Shown here in pieces: positions 1-9,159 of a stretch of DNA of 64,000 bases. The notes under the pieces are model-generated. The model was not told the origin of the DNA. It worked only from the letters and a program-made list of their open reading frames with translations, and searched no databases. The position numbers and the translations under genes were made by a program. Position 1 is the first letter of the stretch. Each line of letters starts with the position of its first letter. This stretch comes from Enterobacter asburiae. GTDB taxonomy: Bacteria > Pseudomonadota > Gammaproteobacteria > Enterobacterales > Enterobacteriaceae. The stretch covers positions 142,404-206,403 of the forward strand of contig NZ_VRKN01000008.1 in the NCBI RefSeq assembly GCF_008080435.1. The letters run 5' to 3'.

Positions 1-1
1 G

Positions 2-688
2 GTCTCAGACGCGGTAAAGACACTGGCCGCGCAGCTCCCCCCCACTTCACCCATCCTGCTGCTGCATAACGGCATGGGGACCCTTGATGAGCTGAAAAGC
101 GTCCCTCAGCCCCTGCTGATGGCGACGACCACGCACGCTGCACGTCGTGACGGCAACATCATCGTACACGTCGCCAGCGGTGTGACGCACATCGGCCCCG
201 CCAGAACGCAGGATGGCGACTACAGTTATCTTGCCGATGTGCTGCAGAAGGTGTTGCCGGACGTGGCCTGGCATAACCATATTCGCCCTCAGCTGTGGCG
301 TAAGCTTGCGGTAAACTGCGTGATCAATCCGCTGACGGCGCTGTGGGACTGCCCGAACGGGGAGCTGAAAAATCATCCGCAGGAGGTTGCGATGCTGTGT
401 GCTGAAGTCGCGGCGGTCGTTGAGCGGGAAGGCTTACATACCTCGGCAGACGATTTGCGCTGTTATGTCGAGCAGGTCATTGAGAGTACCGCAGAAAACA
501 TCTCCTCAATGTTGCAGGATGTTCGGGCATTACGCCACACAGAGATCGACTACATCACTGGCTATCTGCTAAAACGCGCCCGTGCGCACGGCATCGCCGT
601 GCCGGAAAACGCCCGTCTGTATGACCTGGTTAAACGTAAGGAGAGTGAATATGAGCGCGTCAGCACTGATCTGTCTCGCCCCTGGTAG
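2..688 (+). CDS. panE: 2-dehydropantoate 2-reductase (partial, 5' end outside window)
   Basis: Reduces ketopantoate to pantoate with NADPH in cytoplasmic pantothenate/CoA synthesis. The open frame runs in from the left edge, so the N-terminal Rossmann nucleotide-binding half is missing. What is visible starts at the HNGMGT segment and continues through the C-terminal helical domain ([14 protein letters not shown], then [10 protein letters not shown]), matching the E. coli PanE C-terminus down to the final RPW. The last 38 bases overlap the start of yajL, the same arrangement as in E. coli, implying co-transcription and possibly translational coupling. Identity is secure; only the length is unknown. 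Confidence 0.96.
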   Translation, partial: VSDAVKTLAAQLPPTSPILLLHNGMGTLDELKSVPQPLLMATTTHAARRDGNIIVHVASGVTHIGPARTQDGDYSYLADVLQKVLPDVAWHNHIRPQLWRKLAVNCVINPLTALWDCPNGELKNHPQEVAMLCAEVAAVVEREGLHTSADDLRCYVEQVIESTAENISSMLQDVRALRHTEIDYITGYLLKRARAHGIAVPENARLYDLVKRKESEYERVSTDLSRPW

Positions 689-1244
689 CGAAGAGATGGA
701 AGCGGTCACCACCATTGATTTGATGGTGCGCGGCGGCATTAAGGTCACCACCGCCAGCGTCGCCAGCGACGGTAATCTGGCAATCACCTGTTCACGCGGG
801 GTGAAAATCCTCGCGGATGCACCGTTGGTACAGGTGGCTGACGGCGATTACGACATCATCGTGCTGCCCGGCGGCTTAAAAGGCGCGGAATATTTTCGCG
901 ACAGCCCGCTGCTGGTCGAGACCGTGCGTCAGTTTCATTTATCCGGCCGCATTGTCGCGGCAATCTGTGCCGCCGCCGGAACGGTTCTGATTCCGCACGA
1001 TATCTTCCCCATCGGCAATATGACCGGCTTCCCGGGGCTTAAGGATACGATCCCGGAAGAGCATTGGGTGGATAAACGCGTGGTCTGGGATCCGCGCGTC
1101 AACCTGCTAACCAGCCAGGGGCCGGGCACCGCGATTGATTTTGCGCTGAAGATTATTGACCTGCTTGTCGGACGCGAGAAAGCGTACGAAGTGGCGTCAT
1201 CGCTGGTGATGCCGGCGGGGATTTATAACTACTATGAAGAGTAG
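651..1244 (+). CDS. yajL: Protein/nucleic acid deglycase-chaperone YajL (DJ-1/PfpI family)
   Basis: YajL is the closest enterobacterial relative of human DJ-1. It protects thiol proteins in oxidative stress and is reported to repair glycated proteins and nucleotides. The ATG after GAGAGTGA gives 197 residues (E. coli 196). The nucleophile-elbow Cys falls at residue 106 (motif AAICAA) and the conserved Glu at 15, as expected. Unlike E. coli (AAICAAPATV), this protein reads [10 protein letters not shown] just after the cysteine. A longer frame upstream exists, but it lies inside panE and has no better ribosome-binding site. Confidence 0.95.
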   Translation: MSASALICLAPGSEEMEAVTTIDLMVRGGIKVTTASVASDGNLAITCSRGVKILADAPLVQVADGDYDIIVLPGGLKGAEYFRDSPLLVETVRQFHLSGRIVAAICAAAGTVLIPHDIFPIGNMTGFPGLKDTIPEEHWVDKRVVWDPRVNLLTSQGPGTAIDFALKIIDLLVGREKAYEVASSLVMPAGIYNYYEE

Positions 1245-1250
1245 CGCATA

Positions 1251-1333
1251 AAAAAGCCGGGTAGCGGCTACGCCTTACCCGGCCTACAAATGCACGGTAC
1301 CGTAGGTCCGGTAAGCGAAGCGCCACCGGGCGA
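1251..1333. repeat. Pair of REP elements (BIME) between convergent yajL and thiI
   Basis: Two inverted REP copies: GCCGGGTAGCGGCTACGCC with TTACCCGGCCTAC (about 1256-1288), and GTAGGTCCGGTAAGCGAAG with CGCCACCGGGCG (about 1301-1332). They face each other between two convergent genes, the usual place for bacterial interspersed mosaic elements. They can act as weak bidirectional terminators or mRNA 3' stabilisers. Confidence 0.85.
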
Positions 1334-1337
1334 GAAA

Positions 1338-2786
1338 CTACGGGCGATACACCTTTACATTCGCAAAGCCCTGCTCACGCAGATACAGCGCCTGCAGGCG
1401 GCTCATCACCCCACGCTCGCACCACAGCAGATACGTTTTGCTCTTGTCGAGATCGCCAAATTTCGTGCTCAGCTTGTAGAACGGCAGAGAAACCACCTCA
1501 ACGCCTTCGACGTTAAGCGGGCTGGCGTCCTGTTCATCAATCGAACGAATATCCACAATCACATCGCTGGCACCAAAACCGCTGACGGTTTCAACTTCAA
1601 CCACTTCCTGCTCGGTCTGCTGGGCAATCTCACGGATATCAATGTTGGAGGCTTCCTCCACCACTTTGTCCAGGATGGCAAAATCGAAGTTCTCTTCTTC
1701 CGCTTCGATCTTCGCCTTCACCGCTTTCACCGTTGGGCTTTTTGAGATCACGCCGCAGTATTCCGGCATGGTGCGGGCAAAATCTTCGGTGCCGATTTCG
1801 CGCGCCAGATCGATGATGTGCTCTTTATCGTGGGAGATCAGCGGACGCAGGATCAGCGTATCAGACACGTTGTCGATCAGACGCAGGTTGGTCAGCGTCT
1901 GACTAGAGACCTGGCCCAGCGCTTCGCCGGTGACCAGCGCCTGCACGCCATAGCGTTCAGCCACTTTGGACGCCGCGCGCACCATCATGCGCTTCAGCAC
2001 CACGCCCATCTGGCCGTCGTCCACTTTTTCGAGGATTTCACCGACCACAGGTTCGAAGTTGATCGCCACAAAACGCACACGGTGGGAGCTGCCGAAGCGG
2101 TTCCACAGGTAATGCGCGACCTGACGAACGCCGATTTCATGCGCTGCACCGCCCAGGTTGAAGAAGCAGTAGTGCACGCGGCAGCCGCGACGCATCAGCA
2201 TATAGCTGGAGACGCCGGAGTCGAAGCCGCCGGAGATCAGGGACAATACGTCTTCCTGAGTGCCAATCGGGAAGCCGCCGATACCTTCATAGCGCCCTTT
2301 CACCAGCAGCAGGCGATCGTTTTCGATCTCCAGGTTCACGGTCACGTCCGGGTTGGTCAGACGTACGCGCGCCGTCTCAACATGCTGGTTCAGACCACCG
2401 CCGACGTAACGTTCCACTTCAATGGAGCTGAATTCGTGCTTGCCGCGACGCTTCACGCGCACGCAGAAGGTTTTGCCTTCGATCTGATCGCGGTACTGGA
2501 CCAGCGCTTTCTCGAAGATGTCGTGCATATCGCTGAACGGAACATCTTCCACTTCGAGAATATGGTGGATCCCCGGAATACGGGTCAGCGCGTCGCGGAT
2601 ATCCTGACGTTTGTTTTCGTCTTTCGCACGGACCTCAACGTGGTCCCAGTGGCGCACCACGGCGAGGGTTTCGTCGTAGTGCTTTAATACGTTACGAATG
2701 TTCCCGGTGAGAATTTTAATAAAGCGCAAACGCACAGATTGGCTTTTGATGGTGATTTCAGGGAACAATTTAATGATAAACTTCAT
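1338..2786 (-). CDS. thiI: tRNA sulfurtransferase ThiI
   Basis: Makes 4-thiouridine at tRNA position 8 and supplies sulfur for the thiazole of thiamine. 482 residues, identical in length to E. coli. Order seen: N-terminal ferredoxin-like region, THUMP domain, the PP-loop ATP-pyrophosphatase motif [10 protein letters not shown], and a C-terminal rhodanese domain with the persulfide cysteine in LLWCERG, which falls at residue 456 as in E. coli. It is transcribed divergently from xseB; the 190-bp gap holds both promoters. Confidence 0.98.
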   Translation of the reverse strand: MKFIIKLFPEITIKSQSVRLRFIKILTGNIRNVLKHYDETLAVVRHWDHVEVRAKDENKRQDIRDALTRIPGIHHILEVEDVPFSDMHDIFEKALVQYRDQIEGKTFCVRVKRRGKHEFSSIEVERYVGGGLNQHVETARVRLTNPDVTVNLEIENDRLLLVKGRYEGIGGFPIGTQEDVLSLISGGFDSGVSSYMLMRRGCRVHYCFFNLGGAAHEIGVRQVAHYLWNRFGSSHRVRFVAINFEPVVGEILEKVDDGQMGVVLKRMMVRAASKVAERYGVQALVTGEALGQVSSQTLTNLRLIDNVSDTLILRPLISHDKEHIIDLAREIGTEDFARTMPEYCGVISKSPTVKAVKAKIEAEEENFDFAILDKVVEEASNIDIREIAQQTEQEVVEVETVSGFGASDVIVDIRSIDEQDASPLNVEGVEVVSLPFYKLSTKFGDLDKSKTYLLWCERGVMSRLQALYLREQGFANVKVYRP

Positions 2787-2977
2787 GGCGGCAATGTTTC
2801 TTAGGCAAGCGTATTAAGGCTTGTAATGGAAAAGAGTACAGCAGCCCACACCCGTGGCTGCATCCAGGCGCGCAAGTATACCACCATCGCGCCGCTCCTG
2901 TGCACATTGCGCGTTATTTGATAATTGCCCTGAGTCCGTTACCATGTCGGGGCTGAGAATATAAGAGTCAATTCACT

Positions 2978-3220
2978 ATGCCGAAGAAGAACGACGCACC
3001 GGCCAGTTTCGAAACTGCGCTGAGTGAACTGGAGCAAATCGTAACCCGTCTTGAGAGCGGCGATCTCCCGCTGGAAGAGGCGCTCAACGAATTCGAGCGT
3101 GGCGTGCAGCTGGCGCGCCAGGGGCAGGTCAAACTGCAGCAGGCCGAGCAGCGCGTGCAGATCCTGCTTTCCGACAGCGAAGATGCGAAAACCACGCCTT
3201 TTACACCGGACGCCGAGTAA
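2978..3220 (+). CDS. xseB: Exodeoxyribonuclease VII small subunit
   Basis: Small helical subunit of exonuclease VII, which degrades single-stranded DNA from both ends together with XseA (encoded elsewhere). 80 residues, as in E. coli, with the family pattern ALSELEQIV ... [12 protein letters not shown]. The stop codon directly abuts the ispA ATG, so the two genes are translationally adjacent. This is the first gene of the xseB-ispA-dxs(-yajO) operon. Confidence 0.97.
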   Translation: MPKKNDAPASFETALSELEQIVTRLESGDLPLEEALNEFERGVQLARQGQVKLQQAEQRVQILLSDSEDAKTTPFTPDAE

Positions 3221-4120
3221 ATGGATTTTGCCAATGAGCTTCAGGCGCGTGTCGTACGCGCCAACGACGCCCTGCGCCGTTTTATTGCGCCACAGCCTTT
3301 TCAGAACACTCCACTGGTTGAAGCCATGCACTATGGCGCACTCTTGGGTGGAAAGCGCCTGCGCCCGTTCCTGGTGTACGCCACAGGCAATATGTTTGGT
3401 ATCAGCGATGACACGCTGGACGCCCCGGCAGCCGCCGTTGAGTGCATCCATGCCTACTCGCTGATCCACGACGATCTCCCGGCCATGGACGACGACGACT
3501 TGCGTCGGGGACAACCCACCTGCCATATCAAGTTTGGCGAGGCGAATGCCATTCTGGCGGGTGATGCCCTGCAAACGCTGGCGTTCTCGATTCTGAGCGA
3601 CGCGCCGATGGCGGAAGTGGCTGACCGCGACCGCCTGGCGATGATCTCCGAACTGGCGATGGCCAGCGGCGTGGCCGGCATGTGTGGCGGTCAGGCGCTG
3701 GACCTTGAAGCGGAAGGACGTCAGGTTAATCTGGAACAGCTGGAGCGTATTCATCGCCATAAAACAGGGGCATTGATTCGTTCCGCCGTTCGCCTGGGCG
3801 CGCTGAGCGCGGGTGAGCAAGGGCGCAAAGCCCTGCCGATTCTGGACAGATACGCAGAAAGTATCGGTCTGGCATTCCAGGTTCAGGATGACATTCTGGA
3901 TGTGGTGGGCGATACTGCAACATTGGGTAAACGTCAGGGTGCGGACCAGCAGCTTGGCAAAAGTACCTACCCCGCCCTGCTGGGTCTTGAGCAAGCCCAA
4001 CGTAAAGCCCGGGATCTGATTGACGATGCCCGCCAGTCGCTAAATGAACTGGCCGCGCAATCGCTGGATACCTCGGCACTGGAAGCGCTAGCGGACTATA
4101 TAATCCAGCGTGATAAATAA
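3221..4120 (+). CDS. ispA: Farnesyl diphosphate synthase
   Basis: Condenses isopentenyl diphosphate with dimethylallyl and then geranyl diphosphate to give farnesyl diphosphate, the precursor of undecaprenyl phosphate, quinones and haem O. 299 residues. Both Asp-rich motifs are present: the first in DDLPAMDDDDLRRG (about residues 84-97), the second in QDDILDVVGD (about 224-233). It sits between xseB and dxs, so the first enzyme of the MEP pathway and the downstream prenyltransferase are co-expressed. Confidence 0.98.
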   Translation: MDFANELQARVVRANDALRRFIAPQPFQNTPLVEAMHYGALLGGKRLRPFLVYATGNMFGISDDTLDAPAAAVECIHAYSLIHDDLPAMDDDDLRRGQPTCHIKFGEANAILAGDALQTLAFSILSDAPMAEVADRDRLAMISELAMASGVAGMCGGQALDLEAEGRQVNLEQLERIHRHKTGALIRSAVRLGALSAGEQGRKALPILDRYAESIGLAFQVQDDILDVVGDTATLGKRQGADQQLGKSTYPALLGLEQAQRKARDLIDDARQSLNELAAQSLDTSALEALADYIIQRDK

Positions 4121-4144
4121 ACTATATATCTCGATGAGCCTTTG

Positions 4145-6007
4145 ATGAGTTTTGATATTGCCAAATACCCGACACTGGCGTTAGTTGACTCCACCCAGGA
4201 GTTACGTCTGTTGCCGAAAGAGAGCCTGCCGAAGCTGTGCGACGAGCTTCGTCGCTACCTGCTCGACAGCGTAAGCCGCTCCAGCGGCCATTTCGCCTCC
4301 GGGCTTGGCACGGTAGAGCTGACCGTGGCGCTGCACTATGTCTATAACACGCCGTTCGATCAGCTCATCTGGGACGTGGGCCACCAGGCTTATCCGCACA
4401 AAATTCTGACCGGACGTCGCGATAAAATTGGCACCATTCGTCAGAAAGGCGGCCTGCACCCGTTCCCGTGGCGTGGTGAGAGCGAGTATGACGTGCTGAG
4501 CGTCGGCCACTCCTCCACCTCCATTTCTGCGGGCATCGGTATTGCCGTTGCCGCCGAAAAAGAGAACAAGCAGCGCCGCACCGTCTGCGTGATTGGTGAC
4601 GGCGCCATTACCGCCGGCATGGCCTTCGAAGCCATGAACCATGCGGGCGACATCAAGCCGGACATGCTGGTTATCCTTAACGATAACGAAATGTCGATCT
4701 CCGAGAACGTCGGCGCGCTGAACAACCATCTGGCCCAGTTGCTCTCCGGCAAGCTTTACTCCTCGTTGCGTGAAGGCGGCAAGAAAGTCTTCTCCGGCGT
4801 ACCGCCGATTAAAGAGCTGCTCAAGCGTACCGAAGAACACATCAAAGGCATGGTCGTGCCGGGCACCCTGTTTGAAGAGCTGGGCTTTAACTATATTGGC
4901 CCGGTTGACGGCCACGACGTGCTGGGTCTGGTGACCACGCTTAAGAACATGCGCGACCTGAAAGGCCCGCAGTTCCTGCATATCATGACCAAAAAAGGGC
5001 GTGGCTACGAACCGGCGGAAAAAGATCCGATCACCTTCCACGCGGTCCCGAAATTTGACCCGTCCAGCGGCTGTCTGCCAAAAAGCAGCGGCGGCATGCC
5101 GAGCTATTCAAAAATCTTCGGTGACTGGCTGTGCGAAACCGCAGCGAAAGACAACAAGCTGATGGCGATCACCCCGGCCATGCGTGAAGGCTCCGGCATG
5201 GTGGAGTTCTCCCGAAAATACCCTGACCAGTATTTTGACGTTGCCATTGCCGAGCAGCATGCGGTGACGTTTGCAGCGGGCCTGGCCATTGGCGGCTACA
5301 AGCCGGTTGTCGCTATCTATTCCACCTTCCTGCAGCGCGCCTACGATCAGGTGATCCATGACGTGGCGATTCAGAAGCTGCCGGTACTGTTTGCTATCGA
5401 TCGTGCGGGTATCGTCGGTGCTGACGGCCAGACACACCAGGGCGCGTTTGACCTGTCGTTCCTGCGTTGTATCCCGGGTATGGTCATCATGACGCCAAGC
5501 GACGAGAACGAATGTCGCCAGATGCTGTTTACCGGCTACCACTACCAGGACGGCCCAAGCGCCGTTCGCTATCCGCGCGGCAATGCAGTAGGCGTTGAGC
5601 TCCAGCCGCTGGAAAAACTGCCGATCGGTAAAGGTCTGGTGAAGCGTCGCGGTGAGAAAGTGGCGATCCTGAACTTCGGTACGCTGATGCCAGAGGCGGC
5701 GAAAGCGGCTGAAACGCTGAATGCTACCCTGGTAGACATGCGCTTTGTGAAGCCGCTCGACGACTCTCTGATCCTGAGTATGGCCGAGACGCATGACGTG
5801 CTGGTCACGCTGGAAGAAAACGCCATCATGGGCGGCGCGGGCAGCGGTGTGAACGAGGTGCTGATGGCAAATCGTAAAGCCGTGCCGGTGCTGAACCTCG
5901 GCCTGCCGGATCATTTCATTCCGCAAGGTACTCAGGACGAAGCCCGTGCGGCGATTGGCCTGGACGCGGCTGGTATCGAAGCCAAAATCCGCAGCAGGCT
6001 GGACTGA
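4145..6007 (+). CDS. dxs: 1-deoxy-D-xylulose-5-phosphate synthase
   Basis: Thiamine-diphosphate enzyme joining pyruvate and glyceraldehyde 3-phosphate; it commits carbon to the MEP isoprenoid pathway and also feeds thiamine and pyridoxal synthesis. 620 residues from this ATG, the E. coli length; an in-frame TTG one codon upstream is ignored. The ThDP/Mg motif is [15 protein letters not shown], followed by the transketolase-type pyrimidine-binding segment [13 protein letters not shown]. Downstream come a run of nine C residues and a hairpin covering the yajO ribosome-binding site. Confidence 0.99.
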   Translation: MSFDIAKYPTLALVDSTQELRLLPKESLPKLCDELRRYLLDSVSRSSGHFASGLGTVELTVALHYVYNTPFDQLIWDVGHQAYPHKILTGRRDKIGTIRQKGGLHPFPWRGESEYDVLSVGHSSTSISAGIGIAVAAEKENKQRRTVCVIGDGAITAGMAFEAMNHAGDIKPDMLVILNDNEMSISENVGALNNHLAQLLSGKLYSSLREGGKKVFSGVPPIKELLKRTEEHIKGMVVPGTLFEELGFNYIGPVDGHDVLGLVTTLKNMRDLKGPQFLHIMTKKGRGYEPAEKDPITFHAVPKFDPSSGCLPKSSGGMPSYSKIFGDWLCETAAKDNKLMAITPAMREGSGMVEFSRKYPDQYFDVAIAEQHAVTFAAGLAIGGYKPVVAIYSTFLQRAYDQVIHDVAIQKLPVLFAIDRAGIVGADGQTHQGAFDLSFLRCIPGMVIMTPSDENECRQMLFTGYHYQDGPSAVRYPRGNAVGVELQPLEKLPIGKGLVKRRGEKVAILNFGTLMPEAAKAAETLNATLVDMRFVKPLDDSLILSMAETHDVLVTLEENAIMGGAGSGVNEVLMANRKAVPVLNLGLPDHFIPQGTQDEARAAIGLDAAGIEAKIRSRLD

Positions 6008-6025
6008 CCCCTCCCCCCCCCTTTT

Positions 6026-6070
6026 CCGCTCCTGCTATGCTTAAACCTGGTGTTTAAACAGCAGGAGCGG
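6026..6070 (+). promoter_or_regulatory. Long inverted repeat covering the yajO ribosome-binding site
   Basis: Left arm CCGCTCCTGCT (6026-6036) pairs perfectly with AGCAGGAGCGG (6060-6070). Inside, after a small internal loop (ATGC opposite AC), TTAAAC (6041-6046) pairs with GTTTAA (6052-6057) around the 5-base loop CTGGT. The only good Shine-Dalgarno sequence for yajO (AGGAG at 6063-6067, 7 bases before its GTG) lies entirely in the 3' arm. There is no T-tract, so it does not look like an intrinsic terminator. A translational brake on yajO within the dxs transcript is an inference. Confidence 0.6.
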
Positions 6071-6074
6071 AACC

Positions 6075-7049
6075 GTGCAATACACTACGTTAGGAAAAAC
6101 CGACCTTAAGGTTTCCCGACTTTGCCTGGGATGCATGACTTTTGGCGAGCCCGATCGGGGTAATCACGCCTGGACGCTGCCGGAAGAGAGCAGCCGTCCG
6201 ATTATCAAACGCGCCATCGAGGGCGGCATTAACTTCTTTGACACCGCCAACAGCTACTCCGACGGCAGCAGCGAGGAGATTGTCGGCCGTGCCCTGCGCG
6301 ATTTTGCCCGTCGTGATGACATCGTCGTCGCTACCAAGGTCTACTATCCGTCAGGCGATCTGACTGAAGGCCTTTCTCGCGCGCAGATCCTGCGCTCTAT
6401 TGATGACAGCCTCAGACGCCTGAACATGGATTACGTCGACCTGCTGCAAATTCACCGTTGGGATTACAACACGCCAGTCGAGGAGACGCTTGAAGCGCTC
6501 AACGATGTGGTGAAAGCCGGTAAAGCACGCTACATCGGCGCGTCGTCTATGCACGCATCGCAGTTTGCCCAGGCGCTGGCTCTCCAGGCGCAGCACGGCT
6601 GGGCGCGCTTTGTCACCATGCAGGATCACTACAATCTGATCTATCGTGAAGAAGAACGCGAGATGCTACCGCTGTGCCATCAGGAGGGCGTGGCAGTGAT
6701 CCCGTGGAGCCCGCTGGCACGCGGCCGCCTGACCCGTCCATGGGGGGAAACCACGGCTCGCCTGGTATCGGATGAAGTGGGAAAAAATCTTTATGGCGGT
6801 ACAGAAGCCAGCGATGCGCTGATTGCCGAACGTTTAGCCGGGATCGCCGACGATACCGATGCAACCCGCGCCCAGGTGGCGCTGGCGTGGCTGCTGGGTA
6901 AGCGTGGGGTCGCGGCACCGATTATTGGAACGTCGCGGGAAGAACAGCTGGATGAACTGCTGAATGCGGTTGATCTCACGCTGACGCCGGAGCAGATTGC
7001 CGAGCTGGAGACGCCGTATCAGCAGCATCCGGTGGTGGGGTTTAAGTAA
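6075..7049 (+). CDS. yajO: 1-deoxyxylulose-5-phosphate synthase / aldo-keto reductase YajO
   Basis: Aldo-keto reductase family protein, 324 residues as in E. coli, starting at a GTG seven bases after AGGAG. E. coli YajO has been linked to formation of 1-deoxyxylulose 5-phosphate from ribulose 5-phosphate and to thiamine supply, consistent with its place after dxs. AKR features seen: FFDTANSYSDG (Asp/Tyr catalytic region near residues 55-66), then GASSM, PWSPLARGRL and the NADP-binding PIIGTSREEQLDE. It ends in a REP element. In E. coli pgpA would follow on the opposite strand; here it is absent. Confidence 0.95.
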   Translation: MQYTTLGKTDLKVSRLCLGCMTFGEPDRGNHAWTLPEESSRPIIKRAIEGGINFFDTANSYSDGSSEEIVGRALRDFARRDDIVVATKVYYPSGDLTEGLSRAQILRSIDDSLRRLNMDYVDLLQIHRWDYNTPVEETLEALNDVVKAGKARYIGASSMHASQFAQALALQAQHGWARFVTMQDHYNLIYREEEREMLPLCHQEGVAVIPWSPLARGRLTRPWGETTARLVSDEVGKNLYGGTEASDALIAERLAGIADDTDATRAQVALAWLLGKRGVAAPIIGTSREEQLDELLNAVDLTLTPEQIAELETPYQQHPVVGFK

Positions 7050-7059
7050 GCTCCATCTT

Positions 7060-7094
7060 TTGTAGGCCGGGTAAGGCGGAGCCGCCACCCGGCA
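7060..7094. repeat. REP element between yajO and thiL
   Basis: A single REP, GTAGGCCGGGTAAGGCGGAG then CCGCCACCCGGC, fills almost all of the 62 bases between the convergent yajO and thiL stops. This is the place where pgpA sits in E. coli. The same repeat type occurs at four other intergenic sites in this window. Confidence 0.85.
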
Positions 7095-7111
7095 ATACAG
7101 AGCGCACAACA

Positions 7112-8083
7112 TCACGCGAAGTGATCGTACCCTTTCCAGTCCAGCGTAACGGGCGCACCGTCTTTCACAAACTTCAGCCCTTCACTCTCCGGCATGATCT
7201 GACCGATGCAGGTAAATTTCGCGCCGAGATGCGCTAACGCCACGTCCAGCGTTCCACGGTTGAGCTCAGGCACCGTGAAGCACAGTTCGTAGTCTTCACC
7301 ACCAGACAGCGCCCAGCGCAGCGCCTGCTCAGGTTCCACATGGCGAAGCAGTTGCTCAGACAGCGGGAACAGATCCAGGTCAACGCGCGCGCCCACACCG
7401 CTGGCCTTCAGGATATGCCCGAGGTCCGAGATCAGCCCGTCAGAGAGATCGATAGCCGAGCTTGCCCGTTCGCGCAGCGCCTGGCCATGCAAAATACGTG
7501 GCGTTGGCCGCAGATGGCGTTTCAGCAGATACGCCTCATCGTCAGCATCTTCAACTGTTAAAAAGTTCTGAAGGATCGCCAGCCCTGCCGCGCTGTCGCC
7601 CGGCGTACCGGTCACGTAGATCCAGTCGCCTGGTTTTGCGCCTGAGCGCTTCAGCGCGCGGCCGAGCGGCACATAGCCGTGGATCGCCAGCGTCATCGAC
7701 AGCGGCCCGGCAGTAGTATCACCGCCAATCAGCTGCATATCGTAGTAACTAAGCTGCTCAAACAGCGCATCGCTAAAGGCTTCAAGCCAGGCTTCATCCA
7801 CCTCTGGCAGGGTCAGAGCCAGCGTCAGCCACGCGGGATCGGCGCCCATCGCCGCCAGATCGCTGACGTTAACCGCCAGCGCTTTATACGCCAGATCGGC
7901 AGGATCGATATCCGGTAAGAAATGACGGCCGCACACCAGGGTGTCGGTGCTGATTGCCAGCGTCTGTTTTTCAGGAATATTGAGAAGTGCACAGTCATCG
8001 CCAATGCCGGTTTCAACATCAAGACGAGAGGTTCTGACACGGTCGAAATAACGGGCAATCAGGGAGAATTCGCCGCATGCCAT
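7112..8083 (-). CDS. thiL: Thiamine-monophosphate kinase
   Basis: Phosphorylates thiamine monophosphate to the active cofactor thiamine diphosphate. 323 residues, two shorter than E. coli ThiL: the C-terminus reads KGYDHFA and then stops, lacking the final Thr-Pro that in E. coli lies next to pgpA. Family motifs are [11 protein letters not shown] near the N-terminus, ISTDTLV, and IGGDTT, which bind ATP and Mg. Last gene of the leftward nrdR-ribD-ribE-nusB-thiL cluster. The altered 3' end coincides with the missing pgpA. Confidence 0.97.
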   Translation of the reverse strand: MACGEFSLIARYFDRVRTSRLDVETGIGDDCALLNIPEKQTLAISTDTLVCGRHFLPDIDPADLAYKALAVNVSDLAAMGADPAWLTLALTLPEVDEAWLEAFSDALFEQLSYYDMQLIGGDTTAGPLSMTLAIHGYVPLGRALKRSGAKPGDWIYVTGTPGDSAAGLAILQNFLTVEDADDEAYLLKRHLRPTPRILHGQALRERASSAIDLSDGLISDLGHILKASGVGARVDLDLFPLSEQLLRHVEPEQALRWALSGGEDYELCFTVPELNRGTLDVALAHLGAKFTCIGQIMPESEGLKFVKDGAPVTLDWKGYDHFA

Positions 8084-8103
8084 ACGTTATGCCTCAGCAA
8101 ATA

Positions 8104-8155
8104 AAAGAAAAAACCGGAGCCGCACTGCCCGTCAGGCAATGCAGGACTCCGGTTT
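8104..8155 (-). terminator. Intrinsic terminator after nusB, before thiL
   Basis: On the minus strand AAACCGGAG...CTCCGGTTT forms a 9-bp stem (8111-8119 with 8147-8155) extended by an imperfect GCATTGCC/GGCAGTGC inner stem, followed by TTTTCTTTTAT. It lies between nusB and thiL, so thiL expression depends on readthrough or its own promoter. Confidence 0.8.
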
Positions 8156-8160
8156 GCGGA

Positions 8161-8580
8161 TCACTTTTTGTGGGGACGGATCGCAGGTGCTGCTTTATCA
8201 AGTACGCCATTTACAAATTTGTGGCTGTCTTCAGCGCCGAAGGTTTTCGCCAGCTCGATCGCTTCATTGATGGCCACTTTATACGGCACATCATCACGTT
8301 TAGACAGCTCAAACAGCGCGATACGCAACACTGCTTTTTCTACCTGACCCAGCTCTTCGAGCAGACGGGACAGGTAAGGTTTCATCAGACCATCGAGATA
8401 CGCGCTATTAGTCGCCACTCCCGACAGCAGTTCACGGAAGTACAGAACGTCAACGTCTTTCACGTCCTGTTCTGACAGGAACTGGTATTCAACATCAGCG
8501 ATGTCGTTCTGGGACAACTGCCAGGAGTAAAGTGCCTGGACGGCACATTCACGGGCGCGGCGACGAGCAGCAGGTTTCAC
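8161..8580 (-). CDS. nusB: Transcription antitermination factor NusB
   Basis: All-helical RNA-binding protein that pairs with NusE (S10) on boxA RNA for antitermination in rRNA operons and lambda. 139 residues, same as E. coli, with the N-terminal Arg-rich segment ([18 protein letters not shown]) and the C-terminal [18 protein letters not shown]. It follows ribE by about 20 bases, the usual enterobacterial ribE-nusB coupling. A terminator follows it. Confidence 0.98.
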   Translation of the reverse strand: MKPAARRRARECAVQALYSWQLSQNDIADVEYQFLSEQDVKDVDVLYFRELLSGVATNSAYLDGLMKPYLSRLLEELGQVEKAVLRIALFELSKRDDVPYKVAINEAIELAKTFGAEDSHKFVNGVLDKAAPAIRPHKK

Positions 8581-8601
8581 GGAATTCCCCTTACAAAAAA
8601 A

Positions 8602-9072
8602 TCAGGCCTTGATGGCTTTCAATACATTGATCATTTCAAGTGCGGTCAGTGCGGCTTCTGCACCTTTGTTACCGGCCTTGGTGCCAGCACGTTCGATGGC
8701 TTGTTCAATACTTTCGGTGGTCAGCACGCCGAACGCGACAGGAATTTCAGCGTCCTGCGCAACGTGTGCCAGACCGTTGCTTGCACCGCCCGCAACGTAT
8801 TCGAAGTGCGCAGTGCCGCCACGAATAACGGTACCCAGCGCAATCACCGCGTCGTATTTACCGGTTTTCGCCAGCGCACCCGCCGCCAGTGGCAGTTCGT
8901 AAGCGCCTGGAACCCAAACAACGGTAATGTTGTCATCTTTAACCTGGCCGATGCGTTTCAGGGCGTCAATAGCACCTTCCAGCAGGCTGTCGTTGATGAA
9001 GTTGTTGAAACGCGCAATGGTGATGGCGACGCGAGCGTCCGGGGTAGCTACAGCAGCTTCAATAATGTTCAT
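8602..9072 (-). CDS. ribE: 6,7-dimethyl-8-ribityllumazine synthase
   Basis: Penultimate riboflavin step: condenses 5-amino-6-ribitylaminouracil with dihydroxybutanone phosphate. 156 residues (E. coli RibE/RibH 156). Family motifs: ITIARFN near the N-terminus, [24 protein letters not shown] and VAFGVLT. Also named ribH. Located between ribD and nusB in the conserved riboflavin/antitermination cluster. Confidence 0.98.
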   Translation of the reverse strand: MNIIEAAVATPDARVAITIARFNNFINDSLLEGAIDALKRIGQVKDDNITVVWVPGAYELPLAAGALAKTGKYDAVIALGTVIRGGTAHFEYVAGGASNGLAHVAQDAEIPVAFGVLTTESIEQAIERAGTKAGNKGAEAALTALEMINVLKAIKA

Positions 9073-9159
9073 ACTCTTCCTTTACGGGTTCATTTGGCCC
9101 CGCAGGGGGGCGGATTTTATCATAATACTTTGCGCACTGCTTCCCTATTTCAGGAGCAA

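Noticed and set aside
2939..4000. 353-codon minus-strand frame
   Set aside because: Antisense to xseB and ispA; no ribosome-binding site and no recognisable domain.
6013..6021. Run of nine C residues after dxs
   Set aside because: It looks like a phase-variable tract but is outside any coding frame and shows no link to a start codon; the hairpin after it is the better signal.
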